DNA of 11,742 bases from Pseudomonadota bacterium (GTDB taxonomy: Bacteria > Pseudomonadota > Alphaproteobacteria > Rhizobiales > Devosiaceae). The position numbers and the translations under genes were made by a program. The notes under the pieces were generated by a model. That model was not told the DNA's origin and ran no database searches. It was given only the letters and a program-made list of their open reading frames with translations. The stretch spans positions 1-11,742 of the forward strand of contig JAEZHZ010000397.1 in NCBI GenBank assembly GCA_023436745.1. The letters are read 5' to 3'. This document shows positions 5,688 to 11,742 of this stretch, piece after piece (the stretch's first letter is position 1; every line of letters begins with the position of its first letter).

Positions 5688-6653
5688 ATGAACCAGCTTT
5701 CCTCTTCGTCGAATGCTCCCGTTCTCGGGGCAGCGTTCATGCTCGGCGCGGGGCTCACCTTCGCCATCACCAACATCCTTACGCCGATCATCACCTATGG
5801 GATGGGCGTTCCGTCCACCGCCACCGTATTCTGGCAGTACGTGATCGCCACCGTGTTCGCTCTGCCGCTGATCGCGCGCATCGGCTTTGGTGCACTGAAG
5901 ACCCGACACCCGATGCTGCACGAGTCGCGTGCACTGCTTTCGGCGCTCGGCGTGCAGTTCTTCGCTTTCGGTTTCGCCAGTGGCGTGCCCGTCTGGCAGA
6001 TGGTTGCACTGTCCATGACCGGCCCGTTCTTCATCATCACCGGTGCCACCCTGTTCCTCGGCGAGCGCCTGACCGTGCAGCGGCTCGGGGCAACGGTGGT
6101 GGGCTTCGTCGGCGCCGTGATGGTGTCGCAGGTCGGCACGGAGCAGTTCACCTGGGCCTCGTTGCTGCCGGTGCTCGCCGCGGCCTGCTGGGGCTCCGTA
6201 TCGGTCATCACCAAGTATCTGAGCCGAGATGAGGCTCCGGAATCGTTGACGCTTTACATGCTGGTGCTGATCACTCCCAATCACCTGCTGATCGGCCTGA
6301 TCATGGGCGTTCTGGTCGTGGTTCTGCCTGCGGGGGCACTCCCGGCGAGCCTTGCCACCGGTTTCGACTTCGTACCGCCCACCGGTGACGCACTGTGGCT
6401 GGTGCTGCTGCTTGGCTTTGTTACCGCCGCGGCCCAATACTTCCTGAGCCTCGCCTACAAGGTGGCTGATGCAACATACCTGCAGCCGTTCGATGATCTG
6501 AAACTGCCGCTCAACACGCTGCTCGGCTGGATTGTGCTGTCGCAGGTTCCCGCCATCTGGTTCTGGCCGGGAGCGCTGCTGATCCTGGCCGCCTCGACGT
6601 TCATTCTGTGGAGCGAACAGACGCGTACGCCACAGCGCCTCAAGGTGGCATAG
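5688..6653 (+). CDS. ribN: EamA/DMT-family transporter, probable riboflavin importer RibN
   Basis: A 321-residue integral membrane protein of the drug/metabolite transporter superfamily with two EamA repeats (about 13-147 and 158-310) and around ten hydrophobic segments. It includes the conserved end of the first repeat, TGPFFIITGATLFLGERLTVQRLGA-like (111-135), where the GE-R pattern is typical. The second repeat carries the shorter counterpart around LQPFDDLKLPLNTLLGW. A short polar N terminus precedes the first membrane helix. The complete FMN riboswitch directly upstream, with nothing in between, matches RibN, the DMT riboflavin transporter described in rhizobia and related bacteria. The substrate is therefore inferred from regulation plus family. 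ATG 5688 has AAAGGA 6 nt upstream. The gene ends 15 bp before a strong terminator, so it is monocistronic. Confidence 0.85.
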   Translation: MNQLSSSSNAPVLGAAFMLGAGLTFAITNILTPIITYGMGVPSTATVFWQYVIATVFALPLIARIGFGALKTRHPMLHESRALLSALGVQFFAFGFASGVPVWQMVALSMTGPFFIITGATLFLGERLTVQRLGATVVGFVGAVMVSQVGTEQFTWASLLPVLAAACWGSVSVITKYLSRDEAPESLTLYMLVLITPNHLLIGLIMGVLVVVLPAGALPASLATGFDFVPPTGDALWLVLLLGFVTAAAQYFLSLAYKVADATYLQPFDDLKLPLNTLLGWIVLSQVPAIWFWPGALLILAASTFILWSEQTRTPQRLKVA

Positions 6654-6668
6654 CGGTCGCGACAACCG

Positions 6669-6696
6669 CCCCCTCCCCCGAACGGGAGGGGGATTT
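6669..6696 (+). terminator. Intrinsic terminator after ribN
   Basis: A perfect 9-bp stem CCCCCTCCC / GGGAGGGGG (6669-6677 with 6684-6692) with a 6-nt loop, followed by ATTTCT. It lies 15 bp past the ribN stop and just before the end of the convergent dehydrogenase gene. The T-run follows on the plus strand only, so it mainly serves ribN. Confidence 0.8.
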
Positions 6697-6700
6697 CTCC

Positions 6701-7813
6701 CTAGACGTCCACCCATGTGCCCTGCCGGTGACTGTGCGCCATGGCGTGGACGGTCCGTTCGATCTGAAGCCCGGCGGCGAAGTCGATCACTCGAGCCGCC
6801 TCGCCACGTAACGCGCGCAGCAATTCGCGGCACTCGATGATCTTGAGATCGTTGAAGCCGAGCCCGTGCCCGGGCGCGGGGACGAAATGGCCATAGGGCT
6901 CGTGCTGTGGGCCGGCCAGCACATGGCGGAACCCCGCGTTAGGACCTTCAGCGGCTTCAAAGATCTGGAGCTCGTTGAACCGCTCCTGGTCAAAGACGAT
7001 GGTGCCCGCGCTGCCGAATATCTGTAGCGCAATCCGCCCCTTTCGCCCCCAGGCGGTGCGGCTCAGTGAGATCGCTCCGCTGATGTCGTCGTGCATTTGG
7101 AACAGGATGGTGGCGACGTCGTGCGTTTCGACCGCGCGCCGGCCGCCGCCGGCAACCGGCCGATCGGGATAGGGTCGTGACAAGTGTGCCATGACCCGTG
7201 TCACCGGTCCCAACAGCACCTGTAGCAGGCTCAATGGATGCACTCCGAAGTCATCTATGGCGCCATACCCTGAAGAGGCCTTGCTCTTGAGACCAAAGGG
7301 CTCGTCAGGATCGGCCATGAAGTCCTCGTCCATCTCGAGCCGGACGTGGTTTACCTTGCCAATTCGACCGGCAGCGAGGAGCTCCCCGATAAGCCGTACC
7401 ATCGGGCTCTGGATGTAGTTGTAGCCGAGCACGGCGACCTTGCCAGACAAGCGTGCGGCGGCCTCCATGCGCTCTGCATCGGCGAGAGTCACCGCCATCG
7501 GCTTCTCGCACCAGACGTGCTTGCCCGCCTCCAGCGCTGCCACCGCCATCTCGGCATGGAAGGCATTGGGCGTAGTGATGGACACCACCTGCACGTCAGG
7601 ATCGGCGATCAGGTGGCGCCAGTCACCAGTTGATCTTTCGAAGCCGAAGACATTGGCCTGCCGCTTGGCCAACTCGGCGTTCACCTCGGCGAGATGAACC
7701 AGGCGAGGCCTGGGCCCCTCTGCGAACACCGGTTGCACGCTGTTCCACGCCAGCGCATGGCACTTGCCCATGTAACCCGTGCCAATAAGCCCGACACCAA
7801 TTGAATCCTGCAT
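6701..7813 (-). CDS. Gfo/Idh/MocA-family NAD(P)-dependent dehydrogenase, probably acting on an inositol
   Basis: A 370-residue oxidoreductase. The N-terminal Rossmann domain opens with GVGLIGTGYMGKCHA (6-20). The family signature CEKPMA (102-107) supplies the catalytic lysine K104. In the C-terminal alpha/beta domain SGYGAIDDFGVHPL (181-194) supplies the usual D188 and H192 active-site pair. The family oxidises sugars and cyclitols. Next to an RpiR regulator and iolC/iolD, the likely substrate is myo-inositol, scyllo-inositol or an inosose (IolG, IolW or IolX role), but which isomer cannot be told. It is about 30 residues longer than typical IolG, with an insertion-like stretch around 157-178. 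ATG 7813 follows GGAGG by 7 nt. The gene is divergent from the regulator, and its 3' end abuts the ribN terminator. Confidence 0.85.
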   Translation of the reverse strand: MQDSIGVGLIGTGYMGKCHALAWNSVQPVFAEGPRPRLVHLAEVNAELAKRQANVFGFERSTGDWRHLIADPDVQVVSITTPNAFHAEMAVAALEAGKHVWCEKPMAVTLADAERMEAAARLSGKVAVLGYNYIQSPMVRLIGELLAAGRIGKVNHVRLEMDEDFMADPDEPFGLKSKASSGYGAIDDFGVHPLSLLQVLLGPVTRVMAHLSRPYPDRPVAGGGRRAVETHDVATILFQMHDDISGAISLSRTAWGRKGRIALQIFGSAGTIVFDQERFNELQIFEAAEGPNAGFRHVLAGPQHEPYGHFVPAPGHGLGFNDLKIIECRELLRALRGEAARVIDFAAGLQIERTVHAMAHSHRQGTWVDV

Positions 7814-7842
7814 GTCTTTGCCTCCCTGTGCCAGGGATAGTC

Positions 7843-7868
7843 GATCCGTTCCGCTTCCGGAATGGGTC
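7843..7868. promoter_or_regulatory. Imperfect 26-bp palindrome, candidate operator for the RpiR-type regulator
   Basis: GATCCGTTCCG-cttc-CGGAATGGGTC is an inverted repeat matching at 9 of 11 positions per arm, in the 110-bp region between the dehydrogenase and the regulator. A related half-site, GATCATTCCG, recurs at 7902-7911, inside CATTCCGAAC (7905-7914), 10-19 bp before the regulator start. A weak plus-strand -10 (TATTTT, 7872-7877) lies just downstream. The position suits autoregulation together with control of the divergent dehydrogenase gene. Binding is inferred. Confidence 0.45.
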
Positions 7869-7923
7869 TTCTATTTTCTGGGTTCGCCACCTAAGAGTGT
7901 GGATCATTCCGAACGAGGTGCTC

Positions 7924-8760
7924 ATGGCCCCTGCCCCCCTGCCCCCCGCCGACTTCGAGTCACTGCGCCTCACAATTCTCGAGCGGCGGGCCGAATTGCC
8001 AAAACGCCTGACACAGGTCGCGGCCTATGCGCTCGATCACCCCGACGAGATCGCCTTTGGCACCGCCGCGAGCATTGCCGCCGCTGCCGAGGTGCAGCCG
8101 TCGACACTTGTGCGGTTCGCCCAGCTCTTCGGCTTTGACGGCTTCTCGGGCTTGCAGCAGTTGTTCCGCGCGCGGCTGCGGGAGCGCACGTCTTCATACG
8201 AGGAACGGCTGCGAGCGCTGGAGCAAGGGGGAGCGGCGCTGGGGCAAAGCACCACCATATTCAACGGCTTCGTGTCGGCGGCGCATCGCTCGTTGGACGC
8301 CTTGAGCGCAGCCGTGGACGCAGCGCATTTTGACCAGGCGGTGGAACTGCTCGCGGGAGCAGACACCATCTATCTGATCGCCAAGCGGCGCTCCTACCCC
8401 ATCAGCAGCTACATGGCCTACGCGTTCGGCAAGCTGAAGGTAAAGTGCCAGCTTGTCGGCACAGCAGCGGGCATCGACGACGACTTGCTGGCCATGGCCA
8501 CTGAGGGGGACGCAGCATTTGCAGTCAGCTTCTCCCCCTACGCATCCGAGAGTGCGGTGCAGGCCCGAAGCATGGCCGCGCGGGGCGTGCCTGTGGTCTC
8601 CTTGACAGACTCGGCGTTCTCGCCGCTGGCGGAATGCTCCGCCGTATGGTTCGAACTCGTTGAAGCGGACCATGCAGGTTTCCGGTCCCTTTCAGCCAGC
8701 ATGGCCTTCGCGATGGCGCTGACAGTCAGCATCGCCGAGAAGCGCCGCCAGAGCACATAG
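7924..8760 (+). CDS. iolR: RpiR-family transcriptional regulator, probable inositol-catabolism repressor IolR
   Basis: A 278-residue DNA-binding regulator. The N-terminal HTH_6 domain (about 1-85) has its helix-turn-helix around AASIAAAAEVQPSTLVRFAQ (48-67). The C-terminal SIS sugar-phosphate isomerase-type domain (about 130-270) includes DTIYLIAKRRSYPISSYMAY (147-166) and VVSLTDSAFSPLA (224-236) and should sense a phosphorylated sugar or cyclitol intermediate. ATG 7924 follows GAGG by 5 nt and starts just before the conserved helix; the frame is open back to 7801, but that stretch is intergenic and overlaps the divergent gene. In rhizobia an RpiR-type IolR next to iolC represses the iol genes; identity here rests on that context. 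The gene is followed after 85 bp by iolC, which seems to have its own promoter. Confidence 0.85.
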   Translation: MAPAPLPPADFESLRLTILERRAELPKRLTQVAAYALDHPDEIAFGTAASIAAAAEVQPSTLVRFAQLFGFDGFSGLQQLFRARLRERTSSYEERLRALEQGGAALGQSTTIFNGFVSAAHRSLDALSAAVDAAHFDQAVELLAGADTIYLIAKRRSYPISSYMAYAFGKLKVKCQLVGTAAGIDDDLLAMATEGDAAFAVSFSPYASESAVQARSMAARGVPVVSLTDSAFSPLAECSAVWFELVEADHAGFRSLSASMAFAMALTVSIAEKRRQST

Positions 8761-8775
8761 AACAGTTGTTCCATA

Positions 8776-8804
8776 TTGACGCTCATTCAGAACCAATGTT
8801 TCAT
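8776..8804 (+). promoter_or_regulatory. Putative sigma-70 promoter and operator of the iolC-iolD operon
   Basis: TTGACG (8776-8781) and TTTCAT (8799-8804) are separated by 17 bp, matching consensus at 5/6 and 4/6. The spacer holds CATTCAGAAC (8784-8793), which differs by one base from CATTCCGAAC (7905-7914) upstream of the regulator. A site between -35 and -10 is a classic repressor position. Transcription would begin near 8811, about 35 nt before the start codon. Confidence 0.5.
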
Positions 8805-8845
8805 GACAACCCACTGCCCGCTACGGGCTGCAGGGGAGAGTAGCT

Positions 8846-10780
8846 TTGACCAGCGCGATGGATGAGGGCAACCGCGCGCTCGACGTCATCACCATCGGAC
8901 GGGCTTCCGTAGATCTCTACGGACAGCAGATCGGCACCAGGCTTGAGGACGTCGGCAGCTTCGCAAAGTCGGTCGGAGGCTGCCCCACGAACATAGCGGT
9001 CGGCACATCCCGGCTGGGGCTGCGCTCGGGCCTCATCACCCGCGTCGGAAACGAACAGATGGGGCGTTTCATCCGCGAACAGTTGGCGCGCGAGGGTGTC
9101 GACACTACCGGAGTGATTACCGATCCCGACAGGCTCACCGCCTTGGTGCTGCTGAGCGTCGAGAACGAGCACTCGTTCCCGCTGATATTCTATCGCGACA
9201 ACTGCGCCGACGCCGCGCTGTCGGAAGAGGACATTGACGAGGCGTTCATCCGCTCCTCCCGTGCAGTTCTGGTTACCGGCACCCATTTTGCCCGTCCAAA
9301 CAGCGACGCCGCCCAGCGCAAGGCCATGACCATGGCGCGCGCCGGCGGTGGCAAGATCGTCTTTGATATCGACTACCGGCCAAACCTGTGGGGGCTCGCC
9401 GGCCACGACGCTGGCGCCAGCCGCTACATCGCCTCGGACACCGTGTCGGCTCACCTCAGGACCGTACTCCCCGAGTGCGATCTCATCGTCGGCACCGAGG
9501 AGGAGATACTGATTGCTGCCGGAGAGTCGGACCTCCCTTCCGCGCTCAGGACCATTCGTGCCCTGTCCTCCGGCACGATCGTCCTGAAGCGCGGGCCCAT
9601 GGGCTGCATCGTCTATGATGGCCCCATTCCCGATGATCTCGAGCAAGGCATTGTGGGAAAGGGTTTCCCCATCGAAGTCTATAACGTGCTCGGCGCGGGC
9701 GATGCCTTCATGAGCGGCTTCCTGCGCGGGTGGCTGCGGGGCGAGCCGCACGCTACCTCGGCAACCTGGGCGAACGCCTGCGGGGCTTTTGCCGTTTCGC
9801 GCCTCCTCTGCGCCCCCGAGATCCCTACCTGGACCGAACTCAACTACTTCCTGGAGCACGGCAGCCGCGAACGGGCCCTGCGCAAGGACGAGGCGATCAA
9901 TCACATCCACTGGGCCACAACCCGGCGCCGCGCATGGCCGCAACTCATGGCACTGGCCATCGACCATCGCTCTCAGTTGGAGGAACTGGCCGGCACGGAC
10001 GCCGATCGGCTGGCACGAATCCCGCGCTTCAAGGTTCTGGCCGTAGAGGCCGCAAGACGCGTGGCTGCCGGTCGCGATGGCTTCGGGATGCTGATCGACG
10101 ACAAGTACGGCCGCGACGCGCTCTATGCCGCGAGCGGCATCGGCAACTTCTGGATTGCCCGACCGATCGAGCAGCCCGGATCCCGGCCGCTACAGTTCGA
10201 GTTCACGCAGGACCTCGGATCCCGGCTGGTGGAATGGCCGGTGGACCACTGCATCAAGGTGCTCTCCTTCTACCACCCCAACGACCCCGCGGACCTGAAG
10301 ACGGCACAGATAGCCAAGCTGCGCACTGCCTACGACGCCGCCCGCAAGGTGGGCCGGGAACTGCTCGTCGAGATCATTGCCGGCAAACATGGTCAGTTGA
10401 GCGACGATACAGTCGCCCGTGTCCTCTCCGAGATCTACGACGCCGGGATCAAGCCGGACTGGTGGAAGCTGGAGCCGCAGGCGAACCCAGCAGCCTGGGT
10501 TGCAGTGGACGCCGTGATCGATGCCCGCGACCCGTTCTGCCGCGGGGTGGTGCTGCTCGGCCTCGACGCACCACCGGAGCAACTGGAAGCCGGCTTCGCG
10601 GCCGCGCGCAACTCGAAGACGGTTCGTGGATTTGCCGTCGGCCGCACCATCTTCTTCGACGCCGCTCGGCGCTGGCTGGATGGCGACATCGACGACCAGA
10701 CGGCGATTGAGGACATGGCCCGGCGCTTCTCCGCACTGGTCGACGTGTGGCAGCGTCTGGGCCAGACTGCCGCCGCCTGA
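8846..10780 (+). CDS. iolC: IolC fused to a DUF2090 domain: 5-dehydro-2-deoxygluconokinase with a C-terminal aldolase-like domain
   Basis: A 644-residue two-domain enzyme of inositol catabolism. Residues 10-335 are a PfkB/ribokinase-type kinase, with the substrate-binding GGCPTNIAVGTSRLG (44-58) and the catalytic GAGD motif (283-286, base D286, in VLGAGDAFMSGF). It should phosphorylate 5-dehydro-2-deoxy-D-gluconate. Residues 355-640 are a DUF2090 domain, opening with QLMALAIDHRSQLEEL (366-381) and including HCIKVLSFYHPND (468-480). This domain is thought to be a class I-type aldolase taking the role of IolJ, splitting the phosphorylated product into dihydroxyacetone phosphate and malonate semialdehyde. 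The fused form is common in rhizobia. I start it at TTG 8846, 7 nt after GGAG; the ATG at 8858 is too far from that site. It ends 17 bp before iolD. Confidence 0.92.
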   Translation: MTSAMDEGNRALDVITIGRASVDLYGQQIGTRLEDVGSFAKSVGGCPTNIAVGTSRLGLRSGLITRVGNEQMGRFIREQLAREGVDTTGVITDPDRLTALVLLSVENEHSFPLIFYRDNCADAALSEEDIDEAFIRSSRAVLVTGTHFARPNSDAAQRKAMTMARAGGGKIVFDIDYRPNLWGLAGHDAGASRYIASDTVSAHLRTVLPECDLIVGTEEEILIAAGESDLPSALRTIRALSSGTIVLKRGPMGCIVYDGPIPDDLEQGIVGKGFPIEVYNVLGAGDAFMSGFLRGWLRGEPHATSATWANACGAFAVSRLLCAPEIPTWTELNYFLEHGSRERALRKDEAINHIHWATTRRRAWPQLMALAIDHRSQLEELAGTDADRLARIPRFKVLAVEAARRVAAGRDGFGMLIDDKYGRDALYAASGIGNFWIARPIEQPGSRPLQFEFTQDLGSRLVEWPVDHCIKVLSFYHPNDPADLKTAQIAKLRTAYDAARKVGRELLVEIIAGKHGQLSDDTVARVLSEIYDAGIKPDWWKLEPQANPAAWVAVDAVIDARDPFCRGVVLLGLDAPPEQLEAGFAAARNSKTVRGFAVGRTIFFDAARRWLDGDIDDQTAIEDMARRFSALVDVWQRLGQTAAA

Positions 10781-10797
10781 ATACAAGGATGACGACC

Positions 10798-11742
10798 ATG
10801 AGCCAGAACACCGTGCGCTTGACCATGGCCCAGGCCGTGGCGCGCTTCCTAGCCGCCCAGCAGACGGTGATCGATGGTGACACAGTGCCGATCTTCGGGG
10901 GCGTCTTCGCGATCTTCGGCCATGGCAATGTCGCAGGGGTCGGCGAGGCGCTGTATTCCGTGCGGGAGAAGCTGCCGACCTATCGCGGGCAGAATGAACA
11001 GGGGATGGCTCACGCTGCCATCGCCTATTCCAAGGCAAGCTTTCGCCGCCGCTTCATGGCGTGCACCACCTCCATCGGCCCCGGCGCCCTCAACATGGTG
11101 ACGGCGGCGGCGCTGGCTCATGTGAACAGGCTGCCAGTGCTGTTCCTGCCCGGAGATGTCTTCGCCAGCCGCCGTCCCGACCCCGTGCTGCAGCAGGTGG
11201 AGGACTGGGGCGACGGCACCGTTTCTGCCAATGATGCCTTCCGGCCGGTGAGCCGGTATTTCGACCGCATCACCCGCCCCGAGCAGATCGTGCCAGCACT
11301 ACGCCGCGCGATGCAGGTCCTCACAGACCCGGCCGAATGCGGACCCGTAACCCTGTCGCTTTGCCAGGACGTTCAGGCAGAGGCCTGGGATTTTCCCGAG
11401 AGCTTTTTTGCGGAGCGCGTATGGACGCCGCGGCGCATCATGCCGGATGCGGACGAGTTCGCGACCGCTGCCGCCGCTATCCGGCAGGCCGAGCGGCCGG
11501 TGCTGATCGCCGGTGGCGGCGTACTCTACTCCGAGGCCTCGGACAGCCTCGCAGAGTTTGCCGAGGCCCACGGCATCCCGGTCATGGAGACGCAGGCAGG
11601 CAAGAGCAGCCTGCCCCACGATCATCCGCTCAACATGGGTGCAGTCGGCGTTACCGGTACATCTGCCGCCAACGCGCTGGCGGAACAGGCGGACCTCGTC
11701 ATTGCCGTCGGTACGCGCCTGCAGGATTTCACCACCGGCTCG
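10798..11742 (+). CDS. iolD: 3D-(3,5/4)-trihydroxycyclohexane-1,2-dione hydrolase IolD, 5' part
   Basis: The first 315 codons of a thiamine-diphosphate-dependent hydrolase of the acetolactate synthase superfamily, cut by the right edge; the family is about 600 residues. It hydrolyses the ring of trihydroxycyclohexane-1,2-dione to 5-deoxyglucuronate, the third step of myo-inositol breakdown. Visible are the IolD-type N terminus TMAQAVARFLAAQQ (9-22), GGVFAIFGHGNVAGVGEAL, the ThDP-activating glutamate in YRGQNEQGMAHAAIAY, TTSIGPGALNMVTAAALAH, and the start of the central domain, with RPVLIAGGGVLYSEA. ATG 10798 follows AAGGA by 8 nt; an in-frame ATG at 10789 overlaps that site. The 17-bp gap from iolC indicates one operon. 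iolE and iolB are expected further right. Confidence 0.93.
   Translation, partial: MSQNTVRLTMAQAVARFLAAQQTVIDGDTVPIFGGVFAIFGHGNVAGVGEALYSVREKLPTYRGQNEQGMAHAAIAYSKASFRRRFMACTTSIGPGALNMVTAAALAHVNRLPVLFLPGDVFASRRPDPVLQQVEDWGDGTVSANDAFRPVSRYFDRITRPEQIVPALRRAMQVLTDPAECGPVTLSLCQDVQAEAWDFPESFFAERVWTPRRIMPDADEFATAAAAIRQAERPVLIAGGGVLYSEASDSLAEFAEAHGIPVMETQAGKSSLPHDHPLNMGAVGVTGTSAANALAEQADLVIAVGTRLQDFTTGS

Noticed and set aside
5670..6833. Long open frame (387 codons) on the minus strand opposite ribN
   Set aside because: It is antisense to a well-supported transporter, its product is rich in H, Q, R and G with no recognisable motif, and it runs through the ribN terminator. It is a by-product of high-GC codon use.
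8801..9967. 388-codon open frame on the minus strand opposite iolC
   Set aside because: It overlaps the kinase domain, which has clear PfkB motifs, shows no domain of its own, and also crosses the iol promoter region.
9730..10710. 326-codon open frame in another plus-strand frame inside iolC
   Set aside because: It lies wholly within the IolC coding region and its arginine/proline-rich product is typical of a shifted reading of GC-rich DNA.
10190..11038. 282-codon minus-strand frame across the iolC-iolD junction
   Set aside because: It is antisense to two recognised enzymes and has no family features or ribosome binding site of note.
1..11742. CRISPR array, phage genes, defence system or new biosynthetic cluster
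   Set aside because: All large frames on the coding strands belong to recognised housekeeping, transport or inositol-catabolism families, and no regularly spaced repeats were found.

Overview
The window is GC-rich chromosomal DNA that reads as an alphaproteobacterium, most likely of the Rhizobiales/Hyphomicrobiales or a neighbouring order. The grounds are high GC with strong third-position GC, adjacent map and radC, an FMN riboswitch in front of a DMT-family transporter (the RibN arrangement), and an inositol-catabolism cluster with a rhizobial-type IolC fused to a DUF2090 aldolase-like domain plus an RpiR-type regulator. Lineage and function come from reading motifs and gene order; no database search was run.

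Region by region. (1) 1-190: a possible promoter with a tandem 11-bp repeat reading leftward off the window, then a degenerate or chimeric tRNA-Leu(UAA)-like sequence on the minus strand. (2) 191-1529, minus strand: a CinA-N/MoCF-domain protein followed by gpt (xanthine/guanine phosphoribosyltransferase, TTG start). (3) 1655-3219, plus strand: map and radC, overlapping by one base. (4) 3216-5292, minus strand: a CelD/FemAB-like acyltransferase that shares a CTAG stop-codon tetranucleotide with radC, preceded by ccdA (thiol-disulfide membrane transporter). (5) 5293-6696, plus strand: a divergent promoter region, a complete FMN riboswitch with a plausible translational on/off switch, the riboflavin-transporter candidate ribN, and a strong intrinsic terminator. 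(6) 6701-11742: an inositol (or related cyclitol) catabolic locus. A Gfo/Idh/MocA dehydrogenase lies on the minus strand, divergent from an RpiR-type regulator, which is followed by iolC-DUF2090 and the 5' part of iolD, cut by the right edge.

How the genes fit together. In region 6 the dehydrogenase would oxidise an inositol or a derivative. IolD would open the trihydroxycyclohexanedione ring. The kinase half of IolC would phosphorylate 5-dehydro-2-deoxygluconate and its C-terminal half would probably cleave the product. The regulator probably represses both transcription units through a CATTC(C/A)GAAC-like motif found in both intergenic regions. In region 5 intracellular FMN would shut off riboflavin uptake. 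The remaining genes are housekeeping or protein maturation.

I see no mobile element, CRISPR array, phage gene or defence system. The window is mostly ordinary. The items most worth a second look are regulatory: the FMN-controlled switch, the shared iol operator motif, the tandem-repeat promoter at the left edge, and the broken tRNA.
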